Source: Lactococcus formosensis (GTDB taxonomy: Bacteria > Bacillota > Bacilli > Lactobacillales > Streptococcaceae). Taken from it: 64,000 bases of DNA. Every line of letters begins with the position of its first letter. Position 1 is the stretch's first letter. The notes beneath the pieces were generated by a model. That model had not been told where the DNA came from. It did no database searches and saw nothing but the letters and a program-made list of their open reading frames with translations. The stretch is from assembly GCF_018403745.1 (NCBI RefSeq), contig NZ_BOVP01000001.1:62001-126000 (forward strand), read 5' to 3'. Both the position numbers and the translations under genes were made by a program. This document shows positions 8,835-18,532 of the stretch, piece after piece.

Positions 8835-9908
8835 CTAGTCATTGAAAAACTTAAACATTTTGACTTGTGGCGTAGGTAGAGCGACTTTTGAAAGATCCGT
8901 CAATTTTACCCAAAGTTGATTTTCATTCAGTTTTTCTTCTTGAACAATAAAGTTTTCCTCAGGGATACATTCAATAATTTGAACAAACCACTTCAAGTGA
9001 GAAAAAACATGTGTGATTTCTCCAACTTTTGTCATGCGTGAGATGCTGTCTGGCACATTTGTTGGTGGCACTAAGGCTTCATTATTGAATTCTTCTTTAG
9101 ATATCTCCTGCATAGGGAAAGTCCACATATTAGCAAGTAAACCTGTGCTAGGACGTCTTTGCAGATAGTATTCGCCTTGCGAATTTTTTAATGCATAAGC
9201 ATTGTAGTAAATGTGTTGCTGCTTAATCTTTTTACTTTTGACAGGATACTTCAGTTGCGTACCTTTAGGTCTGGATTGGCAATACGCAGCTAAGGGGCAA
9301 ATCTCACACTTGGCAATTTTAGGCGTACAAACCATGGAACCTATGTCCATGAGTGCTTGGTTAAAATCTCCTGGATTTTCTTCCGAGATTAGCTCTCTCA
9401 GCTTTTCATCAAATATTTTCCGCGAAGCAGCCTTCGAAATATCTGATTCAATCTCAAATAATCGACTCGTCACGCGCATCAAATTACCATCAATTGCCGG
9501 TTCAGGTAAGCCAAAAGAAATCGAAGCAATAGCCGCTGCTGTGTAAGGACCAATCCCCTGCAAACTTTGAATGTCTTTTAGTTGGTTAGGAAATCGCCCA
9601 TCAAATTCTGTCATTACTTGCTGTGCGGCAATTTTTAAATTACGAGCGCGCGAGTAATAACCTAAACCTTCCCAAAGTTTCAGAAGCTCATCGTCATCTG
9701 CTGCTGCCAAATCCTCAATCTGAGGGTACTTTTCCATAAAGCGTAGATAGTAGGGCATCACTGTTTCAACCTGTGTTTGTTGAGACATAATTTCAGAAAT
9801 CCAAACAGAATAAGCCTCAGTATTTTTACGCCATGGCAAAGGCTTTTTATGGATGTTGTACCAACCTAATAAATCCTGCTGGAACTTTTCTATTTCGGTT
9901 TTATTCAT
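8835..9908 (-). CDS. mutY: A/G-specific adenine glycosylase
   Basis: 357 residues. Removes adenine mispaired with 8-oxoguanine. The helix-hairpin-helix is at GIGPYTAAAIASIS, followed by the catalytic Asp of EPAIDGN, and the 4Fe-4S loop has the exact C-x6-C-x2-C-x5-C spacing (CTPKIAKCEICPLAAYC). A NUDIX-like C-terminal domain recognises 8-oxoG. The longer reading frame would begin at an unlikely TTG; MNKTEIEKF at 9908 fits homologues. Only a weak AGAG precedes it, and an AATAAT box 17 nt after TTGACT lies 7 nt before the ATG, so a nearly leaderless message is possible. Confidence 0.92.
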   Translation of the reverse strand: MNKTEIEKFQQDLLGWYNIHKKPLPWRKNTEAYSVWISEIMSQQTQVETVMPYYLRFMEKYPQIEDLAAADDDELLKLWEGLGYYSRARNLKIAAQQVMTEFDGRFPNQLKDIQSLQGIGPYTAAAIASISFGLPEPAIDGNLMRVTSRLFEIESDISKAASRKIFDEKLRELISEENPGDFNQALMDIGSMVCTPKIAKCEICPLAAYCQSRPKGTQLKYPVKSKKIKQQHIYYNAYALKNSQGEYYLQRRPSTGLLANMWTFPMQEISKEEFNNEALVPPTNVPDSISRMTKVGEITHVFSHLKWFVQIIECIPEENFIVQEEKLNENQLWVKLTDLSKVALPTPQVKMFKFFND

Positions 9909-10077
9909 AAGCTCTATTATTAAATTTATATAAAACAAAGTCAAATAGTAAGCTCTTAAAAGGCAGTTTAATCATATTTTTGTAAAAAATCAATCAAAAC
10001 ACAACACAATTCAATGACAATCAAAACTAAAAAATTTTCGACCGAATAACCTCGATTTATTAAATTCTTTTCCAAAC

Positions 10078-10104
10078 AAAAAAGCCCCCACCGAAGTGGG
10101 GGAC
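10078..10104 (-). terminator. Strong intrinsic terminator
   Basis: Minus strand CCCCCAC-TTCG-GTGGGGG followed by six T residues: a 7-bp GC-rich stem with a UUCG tetraloop. It follows the lipoprotein gene. Confidence 0.9.
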
Positions 10105-10132
10105 CTGACCATAAGATTGTATAATCCGAGCT

Positions 10133-11086
10133 CTAATCCCTGTACAGGTACATGTCTGCAGGGAAGTTCGCACTATTTTGAGTTATTATCAACCTTGATT
10201 TTGAAGTATCCGACTGATCACCAAATTTATTTTGTTCGCCAATTTTAAACATTCCTATCACTGCTCCTCCAATAGGAGATTTACTATCAGCACGTATGGA
10301 TAAAAATGATTCATAGTTTTGATCAATTTTAGGAACATCTATTACACAAGGATTCCCATTTAAAATGGCACTTTTATCAGAATTAATGACTAACACATCA
10401 CCTCTACCATTCTTCCACGTGCCAACTAACGTAGAAAAATCACCAGCTAAAATAGCCTCTTTGTTTAAATCTTGCGCAGGAGCTTGGTCCGGGAAAGTAT
10501 CTACTTGATATTTTTCTTTAATTAGCTCATTTAATTGTTCTACAGATATGATCTTCGAGGCTAATTCATTCGTCGCTTGCTGCGCTTGATCATTATTATA
10601 AAATTCATTAAAAAGTTCTTCTTTAGTAAACTGCTTCTGCTGGACCATAGCATTCCCAGCTTCAATAGTTATCACATTATCTTGAGTAGAAATTCGATAG
10701 GGATCATTGCTAGCTACTGTAGGAATAAGTATTGATCCTTTATCTATAGTTCCATTCATTGCCCATTCATGAGATAAATTTTGCTGCTCTATCTCCTCTT
10801 TTGTCAAAGAAGAGAAGTTGAATTCTTTACTCGCTTTTTGAATTAAAATAGATATTTTCTGATTTAATGTCAGAACATCCCAACTTTGAGAAAATGAACT
10901 AGACTCCCGAGTTACTGCACTCGAAGCTGTCATATCTTTTTCTTTTGTGGATGCTTTACTTTTTTCCTCAGTTTTTGGTTCGGTCTTTTTCTCACCACCT
11001 TGCTTGTTAGACGAACAAGATGCAAGTGAAAAAGAGGCTAAAGCCAGTATAGATAATAGTGTTATTTTCTTTATAAACCCCTCCAT
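10133..11086 (-). CDS. Putative secreted lipoprotein, function unknown
   Basis: Up to 317 residues. A lipoprotein signal peptide ends in LASFSLASC, so the mature protein should be lipid-anchored on the cell surface. A Lys/Glu/Ser-rich linker follows, then a helical region, and a C-terminal module containing GDFSTLVGTWKNGRGDVLVIN, which resembles a small domain of streptococcal and lactococcal surface lipoproteins (DUF6287-like, from memory). The start is unusual: the only ATG (11086) lies inside the GGAGGGG ribosome-site-like sequence, and the first in-frame codon properly spaced from it is ATA (Ile5). Monocistronic, strong terminator. No function is claimed. Confidence 0.75.
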   Translation of the reverse strand: MEGFIKKITLLSILALASFSLASCSSNKQGGEKKTEPKTEEKSKASTKEKDMTASSAVTRESSSFSQSWDVLTLNQKISILIQKASKEFNFSSLTKEEIEQQNLSHEWAMNGTIDKGSILIPTVASNDPYRISTQDNVITIEAGNAMVQQKQFTKEELFNEFYNNDQAQQATNELASKIISVEQLNELIKEKYQVDTFPDQAPAQDLNKEAILAGDFSTLVGTWKNGRGDVLVINSDKSAILNGNPCVIDVPKIDQNYESFLSIRADSKSPIGGAVIGMFKIGEQNKFGDQSDTSKSRLIITQNSANFPADMYLYRD

Positions 11087-11171
11087 CTCTATTTTATTAC
11101 AAAATCAAATAAATTAAAACTATCGCTTGTTCTTATCATAAGTGTGTCCCTTTCATATTCGCTTTCAACAA

Positions 11172-11200
11172 TAAAAAAAACACCCCAGAAAATGCTGGAG
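11172..11200 (-). terminator. Intrinsic terminator
   Basis: Minus strand CTCCAG and CTGGGG pair around a 6-nt loop, followed after TG by eight T residues. About 80 nt downstream of the membrane-protein gene. Confidence 0.65.
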
Positions 11201-11280
11201 ATGCTTAAAGGTATAACTTATTATACACCATCAATACAAAAATGTCAACGCTTTCAAACTAATTATTCAAATACTTTTAT

Positions 11281-11688
11281 TTAGTCCAAATACCACTTGA
11301 GAGATTTGGGAAGTTTGTATTTTAGAGATACTAAAGTAAAAATTACTACATAGATAATTATAAATATTAAATAATTCTTCAATTTTATCTCTAAATTCAA
11401 GCTTCCAAGTAAAACTGTTATTACACATGTCCCTAGATATAATAATCCCTTAAACCATTTTCTTTTCTTATCATTTGCTAAACACCTCTCTATCAAATAA
11501 TTAATTGGTGCAACAATCAATGCAACATGATAAAACATAAATGGAATGACCAATTCATTGTTATCCGTTGGTAGAGTAACCATTACAGAAGACAGGCAGA
11601 CTACAAAATAATCTAAAATAAAAATAAAAATTATCAGAGCGCTATACGAATAAATAAACATTGGCCAAGTCAGAATTTTCTTCTTCAT
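11281..11688 (-). CDS. Small membrane protein, function unknown
   Basis: 135 residues with about four predicted membrane-spanning segments (roughly 10-35, 46-68, 80-97, 104-123) separated by short charged loops; the C-terminus is basic. I do not recognise a family. The start ATG at 11688 has a good AGGAGAGG site. It lies alone between the lipoprotein gene and uvrC, in a stretch that is more A+T-rich than its neighbours, which could mean strain-variable DNA. Confidence 0.65.
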   Translation of the reverse strand: MKKKILTWPMFIYSYSALIIFIFILDYFVVCLSSVMVTLPTDNNELVIPFMFYHVALIVAPINYLIERCLANDKKRKWFKGLLYLGTCVITVLLGSLNLEIKLKNYLIFIIIYVVIFTLVSLKYKLPKSLKWYLD

Positions 11689-11791
11689 TTCCCTCTCCTA
11701 AACAGACTAATTATAACAAAAAATCCCTCTAAAAATTATGGCTAGGGAACTTTTTTATTTTTCTTAGTTATCAAAAATCTGCTCGAGAAAT

Positions 11792-11816
11792 AAAAAAACT
11801 CATCGAGAGTTTTTTA
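11792..11816. terminator. Terminator downstream of uvrC
   Basis: AAAAACTC, 5-nt loop, GAGTTTTT; A and T tracts on both sides. Immediately after the uvrC stop codon on the minus strand. Confidence 0.75.
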
Positions 11817-11824
11817 TGAAATAA

Positions 11825-13603
11825 TTAGTAATTTTCTTTTTTCAAGACTTCCTTTACCCTTTCAGCGACCTCATAAGGTACGCCTGCTTCAGCGACTTGA
11901 GCAACATCAGCCTCAGATATTGCTTTAAGTGACTTGAAGGTCGTCATTAATTTTTGCTTACGTTTTGGTCCAAGCCCTGTAATACCATCCAGTTTTGAAG
12001 AAAAGGTATTTTTCCCACGCACTTGCCGATGAAAAGTAATCGCAAATCGGTGGACTTCATCTTGAATGCGTTGAAGGAGAAAGAATTCTTGTGATTGGCG
12101 ACTCAATGGCACAACTTCCAAAGGATCGCCAAAAAGTAACTCACTGGTTTGGTGTTTATCATTTTTAGCCATACCTGCAACCGGAATGTCTAACCCTATC
12201 TCTTGCAGAATAGCCTTGGCTGCATTGACTTGACCTGCACCACCATCCATTGCAATCAAGTCAGGTAAAGCAGTCCCTTCACGCATGGCTCGGCTATAAC
12301 GGCGCGTAATCACTTCACGCATTGATGCATAATCATCTGCACCTTCGACAGTTTTGATCTTATATTTCCGATAATCTTTCTTTGAGGGCTTGCCATTAAT
12401 AAAGACAACCATTGCCGATACTGGAGAGGTCCCCATTATGTTAGAGTTATCGAACGATTCAATTCTCACTGGTGTAGGAATGTTGAGAATTTTACCGAGA
12501 TTTTCGATGGCACCTTGAGTTTTAATCAGGTCTTTTTCGAGGAGGTCAAATTTTAATTGTAACTGTGTACGTGCATTCTTAGTCGCCATTGCTACAAGTT
12601 GCTTCTTCTCTCCACGACTTGGTTTGAGAACTTTAGTTTGAGTTACCGCCTCGACAGCCTCTGCATCAATTTCTGAAGGAACTAAAATTTCTTTAGGCAC
12701 CATGTGTTCAGCTTCTTGATAAAACTGTCCAACATAAGTTAAAAAATCCTCTTCTGCTTCATTGTAATAAGGGAACATATTGACATCACGTTGAATCATT
12801 TTACCTTGTCGTACAAAGAAAACCTGCACACACATCCAACCTTTATCTACATAGTAACCAAAAACATCGCGGTCTTTTAAATCGTGGTTCATGACCCGTT
12901 GTTTTGTTCTCAAAGTCCCGATAGAATTAATCACATCACGGTATTCTGCCGCTTGCTCGAATTCCATTTTTTCTGAAGCGGCAAACATCCTTGTCTTCAG
13001 TTCATTGATGATTTCTTTATCATCACCCGTTAAAAAATGTTTCACTTCTTGAGCCATATCTTTATAAACTTGAGGATCTACATGATTAACGACTGGACAA
13101 AGACACTGATGGATATGATAGTAGAAACAAACTTTCTTTTCATGTAAGCCACATTTTCTAAAAGGAAAGATGCGATCTAAGAGACGTTTGACTTCATTGG
13201 CTGCTTTGACATCGGGATAAGGTCCAAAATACATTGCCCCATCTTTTTTAACACGCCGTGTAATCATCAAACGCGGATATTTTTCATTTGTAATCATGAG
13301 AAAAGGATAATATTTATCATCCTTAAGCATAATATTATATTTGGGCTTATAACGTTGAATTAAGTTAATTTCAAGGACCAGAGACTCAATGTTTGATTCA
13401 ACAACAATCCATTCTAAATCTTCAATCTCACTGACTAAAAGCTCAGTTTTTGTATTGTGGGAGCCATGAAAATAGGAACGTACGCGGTTTTTCAGATTTT
13501 TCGCCTTCCCTACATAGATAACTGTCCCATTTTTATCTTTATGTAAATAGCAGCCTGGGCTATCCGGTAAGAGCTCCAGCTTTGCTTTAATCGTGTTATT
13601 CAT
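11825..13603 (-). CDS. uvrC: Excinuclease ABC subunit C
   Basis: 592 residues. UvrC makes both incisions in nucleotide excision repair. In order: GIY-YIG nuclease ([16 protein letters not shown], about 15-35), a UVR motif near 200-235, the RNase H-like endonuclease domain ([18 protein letters not shown]) and C-terminal helix-hairpin-helix repeats ([13 protein letters not shown]). The open frame extends 32 codons upstream, but [17 protein letters not shown] is the normal N-terminus. This ATG (13603) has no ribosome site; a TGCTATAAT core ends 6 nt before it, predicting a leaderless message. Confidence 0.95.
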   Translation of the reverse strand: MNNTIKAKLELLPDSPGCYLHKDKNGTVIYVGKAKNLKNRVRSYFHGSHNTKTELLVSEIEDLEWIVVESNIESLVLEINLIQRYKPKYNIMLKDDKYYPFLMITNEKYPRLMITRRVKKDGAMYFGPYPDVKAANEVKRLLDRIFPFRKCGLHEKKVCFYYHIHQCLCPVVNHVDPQVYKDMAQEVKHFLTGDDKEIINELKTRMFAASEKMEFEQAAEYRDVINSIGTLRTKQRVMNHDLKDRDVFGYYVDKGWMCVQVFFVRQGKMIQRDVNMFPYYNEAEEDFLTYVGQFYQEAEHMVPKEILVPSEIDAEAVEAVTQTKVLKPSRGEKKQLVAMATKNARTQLQLKFDLLEKDLIKTQGAIENLGKILNIPTPVRIESFDNSNIMGTSPVSAMVVFINGKPSKKDYRKYKIKTVEGADDYASMREVITRRYSRAMREGTALPDLIAMDGGAGQVNAAKAILQEIGLDIPVAGMAKNDKHQTSELLFGDPLEVVPLSRQSQEFFLLQRIQDEVHRFAITFHRQVRGKNTFSSKLDGITGLGPKRKQKLMTTFKSLKAISEADVAQVAEAGVPYEVAERVKEVLKKENY

Positions 13604-13609
13604 GGTTTT

Positions 13610-13618
13610 ATTATAGCA
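13610..13618 (-). promoter_or_regulatory. Extended -10 promoter of uvrC, predicted leaderless start
   Basis: Minus strand TGCTATAAT; 6 nt (AAAACC) separate it from the ATG. No -35 of note. Confidence 0.65.
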
Positions 13619-13723
13619 TATTCTGGAGGGGCTAATCATAAATCGGAACTGTCTGTCGTGCAAGGAATTGTTTCTTTTTGTGATTGCGGCATTGTGCAAT
13701 GTTTTATAAATCTTCCTACTTAA

Positions 13724-13757
13724 ACAAAAAAGACAAGTTTTACCTTGTCTTTTTTAT
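13724..13757 (-). terminator. Intrinsic terminator of the DUF817 gene
   Basis: AAAAAAGACAAG pairs with CTTGTCTTTTTT across a 6-nt loop; symmetric, so potentially bidirectional. Confidence 0.85.
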
Positions 13758-13761
13758 TAAC

Positions 13762-14544
13762 TTATTTTCTCGATGACTGCTTTAATTTGAGATTAACGAC
13801 TAAAACAATACTGACAATGACCAGTAAAAACCATGAAGACATTTTCCCAAATCCTACGAGATGCCAGGTTTCTGCTTGATTAGGATACCGGTAAGCATTG
13901 AAAAATGAAGCAATATTTTCAGCTATGTAGATAAAGAAGCCAATCAGAGCAAAAGAGAAGAGTGCCTTCATTTTATATCTTTTTCTTCCATTAATACAAA
14001 AAGTGAACTGAGTGCGCCAAAAGATTAAGACAATAGCCAGAATAATAAAATACCGTAAATCATGGAAGAAATAATTGGTAAAAAAGTTCAGATACAAAAC
14101 TGTGGATAAGCCAAAACTAAGCCCTAATGGCGGCCAATATTCCACATTTAGCTGCAACTTTTTCCACGATTGAACAACATAACTCCCGACACTGGCATAC
14201 ATAAACCCCGAGTAAAAAGGGACATTCCAAATTTTTAAGTAAGCCGGCTCAAGGTAGGTCCAACTATGACTGATATTGACTTTAAAAATCTCTAAAATTA
14301 ACCCTAAGATATGAAACAAGCAAATAATTTTTAACTCTTCAAGTGTTTCAAATTTTAATTTAACCATCAAAACTTGAAACACAAGTAAAGTCACAAAAAT
14401 TAAATCATAACGTGGGATATTGAGAAAAGTCAATCCACGTGTTATCGCTAAGGTAGCAAAAACGGCAAGTGGAAAGAGACAACAAGCGGCTTGGATTTTT
14501 GCAAAGTTGAAAAGCAAAATCACACCGTTTTTTAAACCATTCAT
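13762..14544 (-). CDS. DUF817 family integral membrane protein (YoaT-like)
   Basis: 260 residues with about eight hydrophobic segments. The run of SHSWTYLEP, PFYSGFMYASVGSYV and the late ENIASFFNAYRYPNQ with WHLVGFGKMSSWFLL fits DUF817 proteins such as Bacillus YoaT; the family has no established function. Conserved polar residues within the helices hint at a transport or enzymatic role, which is speculative. The ATG at 14544 is preceded by TGCTAAAAT ending 6 nt away; the AAGGA in that gap is only 1 nt from the ATG and cannot act as a ribosome site. Monocistronic. Confidence 0.8.
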   Translation of the reverse strand: MNGLKNGVILLFNFAKIQAACCLFPLAVFATLAITRGLTFLNIPRYDLIFVTLLVFQVLMVKLKFETLEELKIICLFHILGLILEIFKVNISHSWTYLEPAYLKIWNVPFYSGFMYASVGSYVVQSWKKLQLNVEYWPPLGLSFGLSTVLYLNFFTNYFFHDLRYFIILAIVLIFWRTQFTFCINGRKRYKMKALFSFALIGFFIYIAENIASFFNAYRYPNQAETWHLVGFGKMSSWFLLVIVSIVLVVNLKLKQSSRK

Positions 14545-14550
14545 GTCCTT

Positions 14551-14559
14551 ATTTTAGCA
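14551..14559 (-). promoter_or_regulatory. Extended -10 promoter of the DUF817 gene, predicted leaderless start
   Basis: Minus strand TGCTAAAAT, then AAGGAC, then ATG. Confidence 0.55.
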
Positions 14560-14585
14560 TATTTTCATCTGATAAAAGTAAGCGC

Positions 14586-14612
14586 AAAAAAACTCCCATC
14601 TTGGGAGTTTCA
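14586..14612 (-). terminator. Intrinsic terminator of the metal ATPase operon
   Basis: Minus strand AAACTCCC, short loop, GGGAGTTT followed by further T residues. Confidence 0.8.
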
Positions 14613-14614
14613 TC

Positions 14615-16648
14615 TTATTTTAAGAGTCTTAAAACATTCAAGATAGCTATGAGTGTTACTCCAACATCTGCGATAACTGCTTCCCACATCGTGGCAATAC
14701 CAAAGACCGCAAGGACGAGGAAAACGGCTTTTACACCAAGAGCTAAAACGATATTTTGGACCACAAGTCGTTTAGTTTTCTTGGCGATTTTAACAGACTG
14801 CGCGATACTTGATGGTTTATCTGTCATTAAGACCACATCAGCTGTTTCAATCGCAGCATCAGAGCCTAATCCCCCCATCGCAAAACCGATATCAGCACGC
14901 GCAATAACTGGTGCGTCGTTAATTCCATCACCAACAAAAGCGGTAAGACCATCACCTTTATCAAGTACTTTCTCTAATAAAGCAACTTTATCCTCAGGCA
15001 AAAGATTAGCATGATAATCCGTGATGTTCAGTTTTCCAGCAACCTGAGCGGCAACTTTTTCACTATCTCCTGTCAGCATCGTTTGGGAAATGTGAAGCTG
15101 GTTCAAAGCTGCAATGGCTTCTTCAGCATCTTCTTTAAGGACATCCGCTACAAGGATAACGCCTTGATATATACCGTTTTTAGCAACATAAATCAAAGAA
15201 CCTAAGGCGTCGCTTTCGGTAAAGTTAACGTTGTACATTTTCATCAGTTTTGCATTTCCGACAAGAATCTCATCACCCTCATAGATTGTACGTGTACCAT
15301 GACCTGAAATTTCTTCCGACTCTGTTACATTTACTGTATCTAAGTTTTGATTTTCTTTAAGCGCAAGTCCCAAGGGATGGGTGGAGTTAAGTTCACCGAT
15401 AGCTCCCAGATAGACTAAATCTTCTCGTGCAACATCTTCTGCAGGAAAAACTTGAGTAACTTTAAAGTTCCCTTGTGTCAACGTTCCTGTTTTATCAAAG
15501 AGCACGTGTTTTATCTTGGTCATAGCTTCAAGGTGATTCCCTCCTTTAACTAAAATACCGTTTTTGGATGCAGCGCCAATCCCAGCAAAGAACCCAAGGG
15601 GAATGGAAACTACCATCGCACAAGGGCACGAAATAATTAAAAATGTAAAGGCGCGTGTTAACCAGTCTGACCAATCTTGCTGGAAGAAAAGTGGGGGTAC
15701 TAGAGCGATTATCGCTGCTGCAAATACCACAACTGGAGTATAGTAGCGTGCAAATTTTGAAATGAATTGTTCAGTCGGTGCTTTATTTTCTTGAGCATTC
15801 TCAACGAGATTTAAAATTTTAGATACTGATGATTCCCCAAACGTTTTTTCAACCTTGATCTCCAGCAGACTATTGATATTCAAAAAACCTGAAAGAACTT
15901 CTTCTCCTTTGCTCACCTCACGTGGCAGTGATTCACCAGTCAAAGCTGCTGTATTAACGCTTGATTTTCCCGATAATACAAGACCATCAAGTGGCACTTT
16001 TTCCCCCGGCTTCACTTGTATAACCTCACCGATATTGACTTCTTCAGGAGACACATCAATAAGTTTTCCTTGGCGCTTAACAGTCGCAACCTCTGGTCGA
16101 AGGTCCATCAGAGCTGCAATTGACTTTTTACTGTTCCCAATCGCACGATCTTGGAAATATTCTCCGACTTGATAAAAAAGCATAACAGCGACTGCTTCAG
16201 CGTATTCTCCTAAAGCAAATGCCCCGACAGTCGCAATGCTCATGAGGAAGAACTCATTGAAAATATCCCCCTTAAGCAATTGTTTTATCGCTTTGAGCAA
16301 AACACTATGCCCGATTAACAAATACGTTAAGATGAAGAGCGGTGTTTTAAACTGTGGCGCAAAATCTAAAAAGCTTAAAGCTGCCAATAGTAGAGCCGTG
16401 ACGATAATAATCAACAGCTCATATTTACCTTCTTCTTCACTCTCATCTAAACTCGTATTTAGATGTATTGTTGTGCTGCAACAGGCAGGGTCTGAATCGT
16501 CAGAACTCCCTGTGACTTCTGAGCTACTTGAGCCCTCACTCTCCTCAGCAGTCGTAAGAGCTGCTTTGGCTTTGTGATTGAGGCAATTACATGTGTCTTT
16601 TACACAGTGTGCATCATGTGTTGCCTTGTTTTGAGTAGATTTAAACAT
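14615..16648 (-). CDS. cadA: Heavy-metal P1B-type ATPase (Cd/Zn/Pb exporter)
   Basis: 677 residues. Expels divalent soft metals using ATP. Core motifs are all present: SCPCAMVV (metal-binding CPC in helix 6), DKTGTLTQG (phosphorylated Asp), the HP motif (STHPLGLAL) and GDGINDAP. The N-terminus lacks the usual GxxCxxC HMA domain; instead residues 10-25 and about 53-58 are Cys/His-rich (HCVKDTCNCLNH, CC), followed by a Ser/Glu-rich linker. The adjacent CmtR-like regulator, 12 nt upstream, argues for Cd/Pb over Cu. The symbol cadA is by function; zntA is equally possible. Confidence 0.9.
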   Translation of the reverse strand: MFKSTQNKATHDAHCVKDTCNCLNHKAKAALTTAEESEGSSSSEVTGSSDDSDPACCSTTIHLNTSLDESEEEGKYELLIIIVTALLLAALSFLDFAPQFKTPLFILTYLLIGHSVLLKAIKQLLKGDIFNEFFLMSIATVGAFALGEYAEAVAVMLFYQVGEYFQDRAIGNSKKSIAALMDLRPEVATVKRQGKLIDVSPEEVNIGEVIQVKPGEKVPLDGLVLSGKSSVNTAALTGESLPREVSKGEEVLSGFLNINSLLEIKVEKTFGESSVSKILNLVENAQENKAPTEQFISKFARYYTPVVVFAAAIIALVPPLFFQQDWSDWLTRAFTFLIISCPCAMVVSIPLGFFAGIGAASKNGILVKGGNHLEAMTKIKHVLFDKTGTLTQGNFKVTQVFPAEDVAREDLVYLGAIGELNSTHPLGLALKENQNLDTVNVTESEEISGHGTRTIYEGDEILVGNAKLMKMYNVNFTESDALGSLIYVAKNGIYQGVILVADVLKEDAEEAIAALNQLHISQTMLTGDSEKVAAQVAGKLNITDYHANLLPEDKVALLEKVLDKGDGLTAFVGDGINDAPVIARADIGFAMGGLGSDAAIETADVVLMTDKPSSIAQSVKIAKKTKRLVVQNIVLALGVKAVFLVLAVFGIATMWEAVIADVGVTLIAILNVLRLLK

Positions 16649-16660
16649 ATGAAACTCCTT

Positions 16661-16984
16661 TTATTTTATATATGTATCACAATGGATATCTTCTGTTGGG
16701 GACCAGTGCATTGACTCAACTGTAGCATCAATGACTTCTAGTAAATGGTTAAGTTCAGGGGTTGTCAAAGAATAATAAATATATTTTCCTTCTTTACGAC
16801 TTGTGATTAATCCACAATCACGCAAACATGATAAATGTTGCGAGAGATTCGATTGTCCTGACTTAGTTTCCTGAAGTAACTCTGTTACAGTCATCTCCTT
16901 TTCGCGTAATGCTTCAAGGACGATGAGCCTTGTCGTATTGGATAAGGCATGAATTACTTTTTGACGTTTTTCAGTTAAATTCAT
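16661..16984 (-). CDS. ArsR/SmtB-family metal-sensing repressor, CmtR-like
   Basis: 107 residues, winged helix. The recognition helix region reads SGQSNLSQHLSCLRDCGLI. Cys53 and Cys57 within it, plus Cys102 near the C-terminus, reproduce the three-cysteine Cd(II)/Pb(II) site of mycobacterial CmtR rather than the CadC/SmtB sites. It should repress the ATPase operon, which it heads, and release DNA on binding Cd or Pb. A perfect inverted repeat lies at the predicted transcription start. The sensor class is inferred from cysteine spacing. Confidence 0.88.
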   Translation of the reverse strand: MNLTEKRQKVIHALSNTTRLIVLEALREKEMTVTELLQETKSGQSNLSQHLSCLRDCGLITSRKEGKYIYYSLTTPELNHLLEVIDATVESMHWSPTEDIHCDTYIK

Positions 16985-16997
16985 TATTCATCTCTTT

Positions 16998-17044
16998 ATA
17001 TTAGTTTATACTAATATGTTATCAAACTCCATCATATTAGTCAA
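16998..17044 (-). promoter_or_regulatory. Promoter and operator of the metal-resistance operon
   Basis: Minus strand -35 TTGACT (17039-17044), 17-nt spacer, -10 TAACAT (17016-17021). Directly downstream is ATATTAGT-4 nt-ACTAATAT (16998-17017), an 8-bp perfect inverted repeat; another ATATTAGT half lies at 17034-17041. This is the placement expected for an ArsR-type operator. Confidence 0.75.
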
Positions 17045-17087
17045 TACTGAATTGTTTAAATCTATTCAAATCTAAATTTTTTGTACA

Positions 17088-17117
17088 AAAAAATCCTGAA
17101 CTAAAAAGTTAGGATTT
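17088..17117 (-). terminator. Intrinsic terminator of purB
   Basis: Minus strand AAATCCTAAC and GTTCAGGATTT form an imperfect stem, followed by a T-run; directly after the purB stop. Confidence 0.7.
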
Positions 17118-17125
17118 CATTATTT

Positions 17126-18421
17126 TTACAACCCAAGACGTTCAAAGATGACATCTACACGTGACAAATGATAATTATAATCAAAAGCTGCATCAATATC
17201 TGCATCTGTCAGTTTTTCACGGATTTTTTCATTGCTTTCTACCAGTGGGCGGAACATGATTTGTTCGTCCCAAGCTTTTGCTGTCAATGGTTGAACCAAA
17301 TCGTAAGCTTCTTCACGTGTCATACCTTTTTCAATAAGCATAAGCATAACATGTTGACTATAGATTAATCCAAAAGTTGCATCCATATTACGCTTCATAT
17401 TTTCTGGAAATACAGTCAGATTTTTAACAATATTACCAAAACGGTTTAACATATAGTTGATTAATTCAGTTGTATCTGGGGTAATGATACGCTCTGCCGA
17501 GCTGTGTGAAATGTCACGTTCATGCCACAAAACAACATCTTCCATGGCTGTCACGACATGTCCACGAATAACACGCGCCAAGCCAGTCATATTTTCAGAA
17601 CCGATGGGGTTACGTTTGTGTGGCATTGCTGAGCTACCTTTTTGACCTTTAGCGAAGAACTCTTCTACTTCACGTTGTTCTGATTTTTGAAGGCCACGAA
17701 TCTCTGTCGCCATACGCTCAATCGAAGTCGCAATCAGTGCCAGTGTACTAAAGTATTCTGCATGCAAATCACGGGGTAATACTTGTGTCGAAATCTCTTG
17801 TGGACGAATTCCAAGTTTGCCACATACGTATTCTTCAACAAAAGGTGGGATATTGGCAAATGTACCTACAGCACCAGAAATTTTACCCGCTTCAACTCCT
17901 TTAGCTGCATGTTCGAAACGCTCGATATTACGCTTCATTTCAGAATACCAAGTTGCTAATTTAAGGCCAAAAGTTGTTGGTTCTGCATGGACACCGTGCG
18001 TACGTCCCATACATACAGTGTATTTGTGCTCACGCGCTTTATCAGCAATAATTTCCAAAAAGTTAGCCAAATCACGGCGGATAATATCATTCGCCTGCTT
18101 GTAGAGATAGCCATAAGCTGTATCTACAACATCGGTTGAGGTAAGTCCATAGTGGACCCACTTACTTTCCTCACCAAGTGTTTCAGAAACAGCACGCGTA
18201 AAGGCAACCACATCGTGGCGCGTTTCTTTTTCAATCTCCAAGATACGATCAACATCAAAACTTGCTTTTTCACGAATTTTTTTTACATCTTCTGCTGGAA
18301 TTTCTCCGAGCTCAGCCCACGCTTCATCCGCAAGAATCTCAACTTCAAGCCACGCCTTATATTTGTTTTCATCCGACCAGATTGCCGCCATTTCCGGGCG
18401 ACTGTAACGATTGATAACCAT
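17126..18421 (-). CDS. purB: Adenylosuccinate lyase
   Basis: 431 residues. Catalyses two fumarate-releasing steps: SAICAR to AICAR, and adenylosuccinate to AMP. The superfamily signature [16 protein letters not shown] is present near residue 263, and the catalytic His region TSTDVVDTA and [11 protein letters not shown] are intact. Full length. ATG at 18421 with GGAGGA 6 nt before it, and a TGGTATAAT core about 30 nt upstream. Transcribed alone, with its own terminator. Confidence 0.97.
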   Translation of the reverse strand: MVINRYSRPEMAAIWSDENKYKAWLEVEILADEAWAELGEIPAEDVKKIREKASFDVDRILEIEKETRHDVVAFTRAVSETLGEESKWVHYGLTSTDVVDTAYGYLYKQANDIIRRDLANFLEIIADKAREHKYTVCMGRTHGVHAEPTTFGLKLATWYSEMKRNIERFEHAAKGVEAGKISGAVGTFANIPPFVEEYVCGKLGIRPQEISTQVLPRDLHAEYFSTLALIATSIERMATEIRGLQKSEQREVEEFFAKGQKGSSAMPHKRNPIGSENMTGLARVIRGHVVTAMEDVVLWHERDISHSSAERIITPDTTELINYMLNRFGNIVKNLTVFPENMKRNMDATFGLIYSQHVMLMLIEKGMTREEAYDLVQPLTAKAWDEQIMFRPLVESNEKIREKLTDADIDAAFDYNYHLSRVDVIFERLGL

Positions 18422-18532
18422 AGTTCCTCCAAATTTCTAACTTACTATAAATTATACCATTTTGGAGAAATTTTTTCGGGAATTTCTCTAATATTATCAA
18501 TTTATTGACGAAATATGTGGAAAAGACGAATA

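Noticed and set aside
11720..11758. Plus-strand terminator-like TCCCT/AGGGA hairpin with T-run
   Set aside because: No plus-strand gene ends here, and the 5-bp stem with a long loop is weak.
18466..18492. PurBox-like CCCGAA inside a GAGAAATT/AATTTCTC inverted repeat upstream of purB
   Set aside because: Only a partial match to the PurBox and placed about 33 bp upstream of the expected start, much closer than the usual PurR activation site.
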